NCBI GenBank assembly: GCA_023419315.1
Contig: JAEZYE010000061.1
Span: 20,940 to 84,939, forward strand
Reading direction: 5' to 3'
Length of the DNA: 64,000 nucleotides
Source of the DNA: Pseudomonadota bacterium
GTDB taxonomy: Bacteria > Pseudomonadota > Gammaproteobacteria > Xanthomonadales > Xanthomonadaceae
Within the stretch, counting starts at the first letter, position 1. Each line of letters opens with the position of its first letter. This document shows positions 8,776 through 17,183 of the stretch, in pieces. Made by a program: the position numbers and the translations under genes. The notes beneath the pieces were generated by a model. The model worked only from the letters and a program-made list of their open reading frames with translations. It did not search any database and was not told where the DNA came from.

Positions 8776-9993
8776 TTGATCATCCATCCCAAGGTCCGCG
8801 GCTTCATCTGCACCACCACGCACCCGCTCGGTTGCGAGCTCAACGTACGCGATCAGATCGCGGCGACGCGTGCGCGCGGCGTGCGCAACGACGGTCCGAA
8901 GAAGGTGCTGGTGATTGGCGCGTCGAGCGGCTACGGACTGGCAGCACGCATCACCGCGGCGTTCGGCTTCGGCGCCGACACGCTCGGCGTGTTCTTCGAG
9001 AAGCCGGGAACCGACAAGAAGCCGGGCACGGCCGGCTGGTACAACTCCGCCGCGTTCGACAAATTCGCCAAGGCCGAGGGCCTGTACAGCCGTTCGATCA
9101 ACGGCGATGCGTTCTCCGATGAAGCCCGCGCGAAAGTCATCGAACTGATCCGCGACGAGATGGGCGGCCAGGTCGATCTGGTCATCTATTCGCTCGCCTC
9201 GCCCGTGCGCAAGCTGCCGGGCAGCGGCGAAGTGAAGCGCTCGGCGCTCAAGCCGATCGGCAGCACCTACACGTCGACCGCCATCGACACCAACAAGGAC
9301 ACGATCATCCAGGCGTCCATCGAACCGGCCACCGAGCAGGAAATCGAAGACACCGTGACGGTCATGGGCGGCCAGGACTGGGAGCTGTGGATCGATGTGC
9401 TCGACAAGGCCGGCGTGCTTGCCCCCGCGGCGCGCACGGTGGCTTTCAGTTACATCGGCACCGACATCACCTGGCCGATCTACTGGCACGGCGCGCTGGG
9501 TCGCGCGAAGGTGGATCTGGACCAGACCGCGCACCGCCTCGACCAGCGCCTGTCGAAGAACGGCGGCGGCGCGAACGTCGCCGTGCTGAAGTCGGTGGTG
9601 ACGCAGGCCAGCGCCGCGATTCCGGTCATGCCGCTCTACATCTCGATGGTCTTCAAGATCATGAAGGAAAAGGGCCTGCACGAAGGGACGCTCGATCAGC
9701 TCGATCGCCTGTTCCGCGAACGCATGTACCGCCAGGACGGCGAGCCGATGGCGACCGACGACGAGCAGCGCATCCGTCTCGACGACTGGGAACTGCGCTC
9801 GGACGTGCAGGACACCTGCAAGACGCTGTGGCCGCAGGTGACGACGGAGAACCTGTTCGATCTGACCGACTACGCCGGCTACAAGCACGAGTTCCTGAAG
9901 CTGTTCGGCTTCGAGCGCGATGACGTGGACTATGACGCCGACGTCAATCCGGACGTGAAGTTCGACGTGATCGAGTTGTCGCCGGAAAGCTGA
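8776..9993 (+). CDS. fabV: FabV, trans-2-enoyl-ACP (CoA) reductase
   Basis: This 405-residue NADH-dependent enoyl reductase catalyses the last step of each fatty-acid elongation cycle. It shows the FabV N-terminus (IIHPKVRGFICTTTHPLGCELNV), the nucleotide-binding VLVIGASSGYGLAARI and the active-site Y-x8-K (Tyr236...Lys245 in IYWHGALGRAK). The start is a TTG at 8776: the only one that yields the canonical N-terminus, with GGAAG six bases upstream. FabV replaces FabI in Xanthomonas and is insensitive to triclosan (family knowledge). Monocistronic. Confidence 0.95.
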   Translation: MIIHPKVRGFICTTTHPLGCELNVRDQIAATRARGVRNDGPKKVLVIGASSGYGLAARITAAFGFGADTLGVFFEKPGTDKKPGTAGWYNSAAFDKFAKAEGLYSRSINGDAFSDEARAKVIELIRDEMGGQVDLVIYSLASPVRKLPGSGEVKRSALKPIGSTYTSTAIDTNKDTIIQASIEPATEQEIEDTVTVMGGQDWELWIDVLDKAGVLAPAARTVAFSYIGTDITWPIYWHGALGRAKVDLDQTAHRLDQRLSKNGGGANVAVLKSVVTQASAAIPVMPLYISMVFKIMKEKGLHEGTLDQLDRLFRERMYRQDGEPMATDDEQRIRLDDWELRSDVQDTCKTLWPQVTTENLFDLTDYAGYKHEFLKLFGFERDDVDYDADVNPDVKFDVIELSPES

Positions 9994-10024
9994 TCCACCG
10001 GCGGTTCAAGACGGAATCCTGCAG

Positions 10025-10055
10025 ACCCTTCGCCTGGCGCGAAGGGTTTGTTCTT
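10025..10055 (+). terminator. Rho-independent terminator after fabV
   Basis: ACCCTTCGC (10025-10033) and GCGAAGGGT (10039-10047) form a 9-bp stem with a 5-base loop, followed by a T-rich run (TTGTTCTTT). It lies 31 bases after the fabV stop. Confidence 0.8.
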
Positions 10056-10108
10056 TCTGGCGGCGCGTCCGCGTTTGAGCCGCCCAGCCTCGCGCGATGC
10101 AGCGCTTT

Positions 10109-11287
10109 TCAATCCAGCACGCGGCAGAACACGGCCTTCAGGTAACGCGATTCCTGCACGTGCGCCATGAACGGATGATCCGCGCCCGCGCCGGATACCT
10201 TGAGGATCTGGATCGTGCGGCCTGAGAAATACGCGGCGCGGCGCAGCATGTCGAGGAACTGGTCCTCGGCGACCAGACCGGTGCACGAGAACGTGGCGAA
10301 CAGGCCGCCGGGCTTCACCACGCCCAGCGCCAGCTTGTTCATGTCGAGGTATTTCTTCAGCGCGTTGATCACCTGATCGCGATCACGCGTCATCTTGGCC
10401 GGATCCAGGATCACGACGTCGTACTGATCGCCGCGGTTCGCAGCATCGCGCAGGTAGGGGAAGATGTCGGCCTGCACGAACTTCGGGCGGACATCGTTGA
10501 GGCGCGCATTGCCCTTGGCGATCTCGATGACGTCTTCGTCGATATCGACGCCGACCACTTCATTCGCCCCACGCACCGCCGCATAGACGGCAAAGCCGCC
10601 GGTATTGCAGCAGAGATCGAGCACGCGCTTGCCGGCACACTGGTGCGAGAGCCATTCCCGGTTGTCGCGCTGATCGGCGAAGAAGCCGGTCTTGTGCGCG
10701 CCGGCCGGGTCGGCGCGGAATTTCACCCCGTATTCGCTGATGACGGCGGGCGGCACCGGATCAGTCCCGCGGAAATCGAAGCTTTCCTGCTTCTGGATGT
10801 GTTCTTCGGCGAAGCTGTAGAAGCGCGCGCCCGGGAACTGCTCGCGCAGCGCTTCGTAGATCCATTCGCGATAACGGAACATGCCGGCGCTGAAGAATTC
10901 GACGACCAGCAGATCGCCGTAGCGATCGACCACCAGACCGGACAGGCCGTCGCCTTCGGCATGGATGACGCGCCAGGCATCGGTGACGGTGTCGAGCTTG
11001 AGGACATCGCGACGCAGTTCGACCGCTTCGGCAATCTTGCGCGAGAACCAGCCGGCATCGACCGGAACGTCCGGATGGGTTTCAAGGATGCGGACCGCGA
11101 TGCGCGAATGCCCGTTGTAGAAGCCGCGCCCGATCCATTCGCCGTCCACGCCGACGACCTCCACCAGGCTGCCCGGCTTGGGCTTCTGCGCCGGCTTCTC
11201 GACAAGTTTCTGGAAAATCCAGGGGTGGCTTGAGCGCCAGGCGTTCTTGAGGCGTACGACGGGATTCGGGCTGTTCATGAAGCGCAT
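10109..11287 (-). CDS. rlmI: RlmI-type 23S rRNA (cytosine-C5) methyltransferase
   Basis: A 392-residue SAM-dependent methyltransferase. The N-terminal PUA-like domain (LKNAWRSSHPWIFQKLVEKP...GSLVEVVGVDGEWIGRGFYN) is followed by a Rossmann domain with VLDLCCNTGGFAVYAA as the SAM-binding loop, VDIDEDVIEIA, the VILDPAKMTR motif and FSCTGLV, whose Cys is the expected catalytic residue. RlmI methylates C1962 in E. coli 23S rRNA; the precise target here is inferred. ATG 11287 has GGGCGGG close upstream; ATG 11278 is a weaker alternative. The gene is divergent from terC. Confidence 0.88.
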   Translation of the reverse strand: MRFMNSPNPVVRLKNAWRSSHPWIFQKLVEKPAQKPKPGSLVEVVGVDGEWIGRGFYNGHSRIAVRILETHPDVPVDAGWFSRKIAEAVELRRDVLKLDTVTDAWRVIHAEGDGLSGLVVDRYGDLLVVEFFSAGMFRYREWIYEALREQFPGARFYSFAEEHIQKQESFDFRGTDPVPPAVISEYGVKFRADPAGAHKTGFFADQRDNREWLSHQCAGKRVLDLCCNTGGFAVYAAVRGANEVVGVDIDEDVIEIAKGNARLNDVRPKFVQADIFPYLRDAANRGDQYDVVILDPAKMTRDRDQVINALKKYLDMNKLALGVVKPGGLFATFSCTGLVAEDQFLDMLRRAAYFSGRTIQILKVSGAGADHPFMAHVQESRYLKAVFCRVLD

Positions 11288-11329
11288 TTTACCCGCCCGG
11301 TTGACCGCCCCGGCGCGAAGCCCGCAGAA

Positions 11330-11462
11330 TCGCCGCTCGAAGGGGAGTAGCTCCCAACGTGCCGGCCGTCATTTCGAGTCCTCGGGCTCCGGTCACACGG
11401 CAACCGCCACTGCGGTTGTGAGCGAGACCTTCGCCGCAATGGCGAAGGTCTGTCCGGTTTTC
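11330..11462 (+). promoter_or_regulatory. yybP-ykoY (manganese) riboswitch upstream of terC
   Basis: The leader of terC contains the hallmark yybP-ykoY loop AAGGGGAGTAGC (about 11340-11351). A helix CAACCGC/GCGGTTG (11401-11418) follows, then a perfect 10-bp stem GACCTTCGCC / GGCGAAGGTC (11426-11435, 11441-11450) like the conserved 3' element of the class. RNAs of this class bind Mn2+ and in E. coli control alx (a TerC-family gene) and mntP. Exact aptamer borders and the switching mechanism are inferred. Confidence 0.85.
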
Positions 11463-11535
11463 CCGATCCCTCCCCCGATCGAGTCCCGTACCTCCGTCCC
11501 TGCGGTGCCACTGTCACTTCTTTCAGGGAATCGCG

Positions 11536-12486
11536 ATGGAAACAATTGGAAATCCGTGGTTGTGGGCCGGTTTCGCCGGCGTGGTCGTGCTCGCCTTGCT
11601 CGCCGATCTGGTGCTGATGCGCCATGGCGGCGCGCACCGGGTCACGTTCAAGGAAGCGCTGTACTGGAGCCTGGGCTGGATCGGCCTGGCCCTGCTGTTC
11701 AATGCCGGCCTGTGGTGGTACCTGCACGAGACCGCCGGCTCGGTGATCGCCAACCGCATCGGTCTGGAGTTCCTCACCGGCTATCTGGTGGAGAAGTCGC
11801 TGGCGGTCGACAACATTTTCGTCTTCCTGATGGTGATGAGCTATTTCGCGGTGCCGGAAGAGCAGCGCCAGCGCGTGCTGGTGATTGGCGTGCTCGGCGC
11901 CATCGTGCTGCGCGGCATCCTGATTTTTGCGGGGGCGGCGTTGCTGGCCAAATTCCATTGGCTGCTGTACGTGTTCGGTGCATTCCTGCTGCTGACCGGC
12001 ATCAAGATGTGGTTCGCGGCCGGCAAGGAGCCGGACCTCGAACGCAACCCGGCGCTGCGCTGGATGCGCGGCCATCTGCGCCTGACCACCGAGTACCACG
12101 GCGAAGCGCTCAGCGTGAAGCGTGACGGTGTGCGCTGGTACACGCCGCTGTTCGTCGTGCTGGTGCTGATCGGCGTGACCGACGTGATCTTCGCGGTCGA
12201 CAGCATTCCGGCGATCTTCGCGATCACCTCCGATCCGTTCATCGTGCTGACGTCGAATGTCTTCGCGGTACTCGGTCTGCGCGCGATGTTCTTCCTGCTT
12301 GCCGGCATGGCCGATCGCTTCCACCTGCTGCCTTACGGCCTGGCGGTGGTGCTGGCCTTCATCGGCACGAAGATGCTGTTGATCGACGTCTACAAGATTC
12401 CGGTGCTGTGGTCGCTGGCCGGCGTCGCGTTGATTCTGGGCGTGACCATCGCACTCAGCCTTGCGCGTCCGGCGAAGACGGCCTGA
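11536..12486 (+). CDS. TerC/Alx family integral membrane protein, putative manganese exporter
   Basis: A 316-residue polytopic protein with the two TerC signature helices: LVEKSLAVDNIFVFLMVMSYF and GVTDVIFAVDSIPAIFAITSDPF, each carrying conserved acidic residues thought to coordinate metal. Between helices it has the hydrophilic loop WMRGHLRLTTEYHGEAL typical of Alx. TerC proteins have been linked to Mn2+ efflux and to metalation of secreted proteins. The manganese riboswitch immediately upstream strongly supports a manganese role here. The start at 11536 has AGGGAA upstream. Two hairpins follow the stop. Confidence 0.9.
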   Translation: METIGNPWLWAGFAGVVVLALLADLVLMRHGGAHRVTFKEALYWSLGWIGLALLFNAGLWWYLHETAGSVIANRIGLEFLTGYLVEKSLAVDNIFVFLMVMSYFAVPEEQRQRVLVIGVLGAIVLRGILIFAGAALLAKFHWLLYVFGAFLLLTGIKMWFAAGKEPDLERNPALRWMRGHLRLTTEYHGEALSVKRDGVRWYTPLFVVLVLIGVTDVIFAVDSIPAIFAITSDPFIVLTSNVFAVLGLRAMFFLLAGMADRFHLLPYGLAVVLAFIGTKMLLIDVYKIPVLWSLAGVALILGVTIALSLARPAKTA

Positions 12487-12492
12487 TCGCGC

Positions 12493-12518
12493 GGACCATC
12501 CCGCTGGCGGGATGGTCC
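12493..12518. repeat. Perfect inverted repeat (hairpin) after terC
   Basis: GGACCATCCCGC (12493-12504) and GCGGGATGGTCC (12507-12518) form a 12-bp perfect hairpin six bases after the terC stop. It has no T-run, so it is not a classical intrinsic terminator; it may stabilise the 3' end or act with Rho. Confidence 0.75.
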
Positions 12519-12531
12519 ATCCACACGGAAG

Positions 12532-12570
12532 GGCGCCCGGCCGGGCTTGCAAACCGCCCGGCCGGGCGCC
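12532..12570. repeat. Perfect GC-only inverted repeat abutting the rhomboid gene
   Basis: GGCGCCCGGCCGGGC (12532-12546) and GCCCGGCCGGGCGCC (12556-12570) form a 15-bp stem made only of G and C with a 9-base loop. It ends immediately before an ATG (12571) of the next gene. Such a hairpin would hide any ribosome site for that ATG and may separate terC from the rhomboid gene. Confidence 0.8.
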
Positions 12571-12582
12571 ATGCATGGATTC

Positions 12583-13359
12583 ATGGACCTGCATCATCCC
12601 GATCATCCCGCCTTCGATGCCGAACAGCAGCGCCGCCACGATCGGCGCCGCCTGCTGTGGGCGTTGAACCTCAGCCTGGCCTTCGTGCTGCTGCTGGCCG
12701 TCGTCTTCTCCGCGCAGTCGAGTTTCAACGTCGCCGCGTGGGCCATCGCGCCGCGTGATCTGCATGGACTGTGGGGCATCCTCACGGCGCCGCTGCTGCA
12801 CGGTTCGGTGGAACACATCGCGGCCAACGCCACGGCGCTGCTGTTGCTCGGCACGCTCGCAGGCAGCGTCTATCCGCGCGCGACCGCCTGTGCGGTGCCG
12901 CTGGTCTGGCTGTTCGCCGGTCTGTTTCCCTGGTGGCTGGGCGATCCGGGCACGCATCATCTCGGTGCCAGCGGTCTGACCCACGGCTTGATGTTCATGC
13001 TCTTCATGCTGGGCGTGGTGCGACGCGATCGCGCCGCGATTGCCACCGGCATGATCGGCTTCCTGTTCTATGGCGGCATGATGTTGAGCGTGCTGCCGCA
13101 GGAGCCGGGCGTGTCCTGGCAGGCGCACATGGGCGGCGCCATCGGCGGACTGATTGCCGCCGTGCTTTTCCGCAAGCTCGATCCGCCGCTGCCGCGCAAG
13201 CGCTACAGCTGGGAAGACGAGGAAGAAGCGACGATCACGCCACTTGATGACGAACTCGAACCGCCCGCACCTCGCGACGTGCCGGTGTTGTGGGAGCGTC
13301 CGCTACAGACGCGCGGCGTCGTGCTGCGTTTCCCGCCCCGCCAGCCGCCTTCGTCCTGA
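12583..13359 (+). CDS. Rhomboid family intramembrane serine protease
   Basis: A protein of about 258 residues with six predicted helices. The rhomboid hallmarks are HGSVEHIAANATALLLLG in TM2, the nucleophile motif HHLGASGLTHG (GxSG) in TM4 and the catalytic His in SWQAHMGGAIGGLIAAVL (TM6). Rhomboids cut single-pass membrane proteins; the substrate is unknown. The C-terminal 60 residues are a charged, Pro-rich cytoplasmic tail. ATG 12583 was chosen because ATG 12571 directly abuts a strong GC hairpin; both are possible. Confidence 0.87.
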   Translation: MDLHHPDHPAFDAEQQRRHDRRRLLWALNLSLAFVLLLAVVFSAQSSFNVAAWAIAPRDLHGLWGILTAPLLHGSVEHIAANATALLLLGTLAGSVYPRATACAVPLVWLFAGLFPWWLGDPGTHHLGASGLTHGLMFMLFMLGVVRRDRAAIATGMIGFLFYGGMMLSVLPQEPGVSWQAHMGGAIGGLIAAVLFRKLDPPLPRKRYSWEDEEEATITPLDDELEPPAPRDVPVLWERPLQTRGVVLRFPPRQPPSS

Positions 13360-13435
13360 GCGCGCGGCGGGCTCGACCGGAACCGCGTGCAATTGCTTCT
13401 ATAGTGTGGCCCTGCCTCCGGGGTGAGTTTCATCG

Positions 13436-14599
13436 ATGAAGACTCTGGTTCGATCCTGCGTCGCGGCGCTCGTGCTGGCGTTGATGATGCCGTCAGCGCA
13501 TGCCGCCGAAACCGCGAAGGCATCCGCATCCTGGCGCGTGATCGGTTACGTCATGGACGGGCCGACGCTGCCGCCGATCACCGCGTCCAAACTGGACGTC
13601 ATCAACTTCGCGTTCGCCCAGGTCAATCCGCAGCATGAAGTGTTTCTGCCGCAGGCAAGCGCGGCGCGCTCACTCAATGGCCTGGTCGCGCTACGCACGC
13701 AGAACCCGGACCTGAAGATCCTGCTGTCGGTGGGCGGCTGGGGCGCGGATCATTTTTCCGAAGCGGCGTTGACCGAAGACAGCCGCAAGCGGTTCGCGGA
13801 CACGGCCGTCGAGCTGGTGCGCCGGCACGATCTCGATGGCCTGGACATCGATTGGGAATATCCCGCGCATCCGGGGCCCGGCATCCGCCATCGCCCCGAG
13901 GATCGCCGCAATTTCACGCTGTTGCTGAAGCAGCTGCGATCCACGCTCGACGAGTTGGGCAAGTCGCATCCGGACCGCCATTACCTGCTGACAATCGCCG
14001 CGGCCGACGGCGAAGCCGCGCGTGGACTCGAGCTCAAGCGCATCGCGCCGTTGCTCGACTGGATCAACCTGATGACGTACGACTTCTACGGCAGCCTCAC
14101 CCGGACGACGGGGCATCACGCCGGGCTGCATCGCTCGCGCACGGCCGGCGCCGATGCGCGCTCGACAGACAAGGCGGTGGAAGCGTTCCTCCGCGGCGGC
14201 GTGCCGGCACGCAAAATCAATATCGGGCTTGCGTTCTACGGGCGCACGTTCGGCGACGTTGCCGATGCGCAGCACGGGTTGCACCAGCGTTTCGGCAGCG
14301 ACGGCGGTTTTGTTTCCTGGCAGGACATCCAGCGCAACCACACCGCACAGCAGGGATACGAACGCCATTGGGACGAAGACGCGCAAGCCGCGTGGCTGTG
14401 GAATCCCACGGCGCGCCGCATGATCAGTTACGACGATCCGCAGGCGTTGCGCGCGAAAGCGGCCTACGTGCGCAAGCGCGGACTGGGCGGCGTGATGTAC
14501 TGGGAGCAGCGCCAGGATCCGGACGAACAGTTGCTCGATGTCGTCATCGACGCATTGCGGCGGGACACGGCTGCGGGACCGGCAGGGACCGGCCGCTGA
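13436..14599 (+). CDS. Secreted glycoside hydrolase family 18 protein (chitinase-like)
   Basis: A 387-residue protein with a Sec signal peptide (cleavage near AHA-AE, residue 23). The GH18 barrel shows LLSVGGWG (residues 97-103, SxGG) and the catalytic DGLDIDWE (134-141) with Glu141 as acid/base, then LDWINLMTYDFYG and GVMYWEQRQD at the last strand. The motif is intact, so activity on chitin or another N-acetylglucosaminyl polymer is expected. No separate chitin-binding domain is present. Single gene with its own terminator. Confidence 0.9.
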   Translation: MKTLVRSCVAALVLALMMPSAHAAETAKASASWRVIGYVMDGPTLPPITASKLDVINFAFAQVNPQHEVFLPQASAARSLNGLVALRTQNPDLKILLSVGGWGADHFSEAALTEDSRKRFADTAVELVRRHDLDGLDIDWEYPAHPGPGIRHRPEDRRNFTLLLKQLRSTLDELGKSHPDRHYLLTIAAADGEAARGLELKRIAPLLDWINLMTYDFYGSLTRTTGHHAGLHRSRTAGADARSTDKAVEAFLRGGVPARKINIGLAFYGRTFGDVADAQHGLHQRFGSDGGFVSWQDIQRNHTAQQGYERHWDEDAQAAWLWNPTARRMISYDDPQALRAKAAYVRKRGLGGVMYWEQRQDPDEQLLDVVIDALRRDTAAGPAGTGR

Positions 14600-14603
14600 A
14601 CGA

Positions 14604-14643
14604 GAAACGGGCCCGCAGGCCCGTTTCTTGTTTGGTCTTTTTT
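14604..14643 (+). terminator. Terminator between the GH18 gene and the converging TonB receptor
   Basis: GAAACGGGCC (14604-14613) and GGCCCGTTTC (14618-14627) form a 10-bp stem with loop CGCA, followed by TTGTTTGG and then a run of T near 14638-14643. It lies five bases after the stop codon. Confidence 0.8.
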
Positions 14644-14656
14644 TGCTTCGCCCGGC

Positions 14657-16957
14657 TCAGAACTTCATCGTGAACTCGGCGCCCACGGTGCGCGGTTCGT
14701 TGATGAAGCCGGTGAGGTTGTTGAAGTCGATGCCGCCGACGATGCGCGTCTGGTCGGTGATGTTGCGGCCGAACAGCGCCACTTCGTAGTCACCGTAGTT
14801 CCAGCCGTAGCCGATGCGCAGGCCGCCTTCCAGCGAGGACTTGCCGGTGAATTCCACCGACTCGTACAGGAAGAAGTTGACCTCGCTGCGGTAGGCCCAG
14901 TCGGTATAGAAGTACAGTTCCGCGCCGTCACCCATCGGCACGCTGTAGCGCGCGGTCAGGTTGTGTACCCACTTCGGCGCCTGCGGCAGCGGGTTGCCGT
15001 TGATGTTGGCGACAGTCGTGCCATTGGCGGTGACCGAGGTCGGGTCGGTCGGCGTGCAGATCGGCGGATTGAAGTTGGTCGCGCCGCACACCGGAATCGC
15101 CAGTGCGCTGTCCTTGATCTCGGTGTCGTTGTAGCTGCTGCCGAAGGTCACCAGCAGGTTGTCGAGCACGTAGGCTTCCAGATCCAGTTCGAAGCCCTGG
15201 CCGGTCGTCCTGTCGGCGTTGAGCAGCGTGGCGATGTTGGAGCCCCCGCCGACCGCGATGATCTGCTGGTCATCGACGTTGTAGCGGAACACGGTGAAGC
15301 CCAGGCGCGCGCGCTTGTCCCACAGGTCGGCCTTGATGCCGGCTTCGTAGGAAATGACCTTTTCCGAGTCCGCGGTCGACACGCCGCCATTCGCCGCATC
15401 CGGACTGGCAAACAGCAACCGGCCCTGCACCGAAGGCGCGCGGAAGCCGGTCGCCACGCGCGCGAACAGGTTGATGTTGTCGTTGGCCGCATACACGCCG
15501 CTCAAATCCCAGCTGACGTTGTCCTTGTCGGTCTTGACCGTGTACGGGCCACCGACCGGAGCGCCGAAGGGCGCGCCTTCCAGAACGGTCGCACTGAAGT
15601 CCTTCTCGTCCTGCGTGTAGCGCACGCCGCCGCGCAGCTTGAGCTTTTCGGTGGCCTGGTATTCGCCGGAGGCGAACACGGCCCACGCATCGTTCTTCTG
15701 TTCCTGGATCGCATGGCCGGCGCGCGGATTGCCATCGGTCAGCGAGTCATAGTTGAAGCTGTCGATGGTGATGTCTTCCTGGTACCAGAACAGGCCGGCC
15801 TGCCAGTTGAACTGGCCGCTGTAGTTCGATTCCAGGCGGAATTCCTGCGTGATCTGCTTGTGATCGGGCAGGCCGTCGGCCGATTCGGAGGCGAACGGAA
15901 TCACGCCCGGGCCGGAATCCGGCAGGAACACCGCGCCGTAGCCGCCGTCGATGTCGCCGCGGTTGAGCGACTCGGCGGTTTCGTAACCGGTGATCGAATA
16001 CAGCGTGTGCGCGCCGAAGTCCCAGCTCAGGCGCGCGCTGCCGCCCCAGGTGTCGAGTTCGGAGAAGTTGACGCCGTCGGTGTACACCTTGTCCTTGTCG
16101 AAGCCGGGCACGAAATCATTGGTGCCCTTCTGGATGATGTTGGCGCGGAACAGGCGCGCGGTGCCGTTGAGGTGGCGCTTGTGCAGGTTGAACAGGCCTT
16201 CGAAGGCGTCGCCTTCGTAGAGGAACTGCACGCGCGCGGCGGTTTCGTCATAGCCTTCCGCGCCGCGATCCGGGCCGGGTCCGTATTCGTTCGTGACCCA
16301 GTCTTCCTTGCGCTGGTAGAGCGCCGAGACACGCGCGGACCAGCGCTCGCTCAGCGGGCCGCCGATCGCGCCTTCGAAATTCCACATTTCGTCGCTGCCA
16401 TAGGACAGCTGCGCGTAGCCATCGAGTTCGCGCGTGGGCTTGGCGGATTCGAACTTCACCACGCCGGCCGGGGTGTTGCGGCCGAACAGCGTGCCCTGCG
16501 GCCCGCGCAGCACTTCGATGCGTTCCAGATCGAACACCGGGAAGCCCTTCAGCAACGGACTTTCCTGCACGACCTCGTCATACACCAGCGACACCGGCTG
16601 CGAGGCGTTGAGATCGAAATCGGTGTTGCCGAGGCCGCGGATGTAGAAGCGCGGGAACGCGCGGCCGTAGGAGGATTCGATGTTGAGGCTGGGCACGCGC
16701 GCGGACAGGAAGCGCACGTCGTTGCCGCCGGAGCCGAGCACGTCGAGCTTTTCGCCGCTGACGCTGGAGATGGAGACCGGCACGTCCTGGATGTTTTCCA
16801 CCTTGCGCTGCGCGGTCACCTGCACGGTGTCGAGCGTGGCGGCGTCGGTGCGCGGCGGTGGAGTGGCGTCCTGCGCGAGCGCGGGACCGAACGGCAGCAG
16901 GGCGGCAATGGCGAACGCAAGACGATGCGGCCGCGCGGCGGGGCGGTTCTGGGACAT
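14657..16957 (-). CDS. TonB-dependent outer-membrane receptor (FyuA-like branch)
   Basis: A 766-residue receptor with a signal peptide (AFAIAALLPFGPALAQD). A TonB box-like LDTVQVTAQ (residues 42-50) leads into the plug (VENIQDVPVSISSVSGEKL, FYIRGLGN, IEVLRGPQGTLFGRNTPAGVV). The 22-strand barrel ends in the classical terminal phenylalanine (GAEFTMKF). The IQDVPVSIS plug start is typical of receptors annotated as pesticin/FyuA type and of many carbohydrate or unknown-substrate receptors in Xanthomonas. The ligand cannot be read from the sequence. No FecR/sigma pair is adjacent. Confidence 0.92.
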   Translation of the reverse strand: MSQNRPAARPHRLAFAIAALLPFGPALAQDATPPPRTDAATLDTVQVTAQRKVENIQDVPVSISSVSGEKLDVLGSGGNDVRFLSARVPSLNIESSYGRAFPRFYIRGLGNTDFDLNASQPVSLVYDEVVQESPLLKGFPVFDLERIEVLRGPQGTLFGRNTPAGVVKFESAKPTRELDGYAQLSYGSDEMWNFEGAIGGPLSERWSARVSALYQRKEDWVTNEYGPGPDRGAEGYDETAARVQFLYEGDAFEGLFNLHKRHLNGTARLFRANIIQKGTNDFVPGFDKDKVYTDGVNFSELDTWGGSARLSWDFGAHTLYSITGYETAESLNRGDIDGGYGAVFLPDSGPGVIPFASESADGLPDHKQITQEFRLESNYSGQFNWQAGLFWYQEDITIDSFNYDSLTDGNPRAGHAIQEQKNDAWAVFASGEYQATEKLKLRGGVRYTQDEKDFSATVLEGAPFGAPVGGPYTVKTDKDNVSWDLSGVYAANDNINLFARVATGFRAPSVQGRLLFASPDAANGGVSTADSEKVISYEAGIKADLWDKRARLGFTVFRYNVDDQQIIAVGGGSNIATLLNADRTTGQGFELDLEAYVLDNLLVTFGSSYNDTEIKDSALAIPVCGATNFNPPICTPTDPTSVTANGTTVANINGNPLPQAPKWVHNLTARYSVPMGDGAELYFYTDWAYRSEVNFFLYESVEFTGKSSLEGGLRIGYGWNYGDYEVALFGRNITDQTRIVGGIDFNNLTGFINEPRTVGAEFTMKF

Positions 16958-17183
16958 GGCGATGGCTATCCGAAAGGGGTGGTCGGAGGCGGCAAGTGCG
17001 GCCGCGAGCGTGAATGTTGCATGACAGCAATGGGCCCGGGCAATGGCCGGAAGTCGTGTTCATGACAACTGTAATCGCGATGCCGCTTTGCGGCGGCCGG
17101 GTCCGCCGGACAGGACTTCCGGAGGTGTTGGCGCGCGCCCGGCGGCGGCTAGACTCGCCGCTCCCTCCTCTCGGAAACGTCCC

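Noticed and set aside
11275..13128. 617-codon minus-strand open frame
   Set aside because: Gln/His-rich translation antisense to TerC and rhomboid genes and to the riboswitch; no ribosome site or motif.
14963..17065. 700-codon plus-strand open frame
   Set aside because: It is the antisense of the TonB receptor; no domain, and composition (Val/Arg/Ala rich) is typical of a shadow frame.
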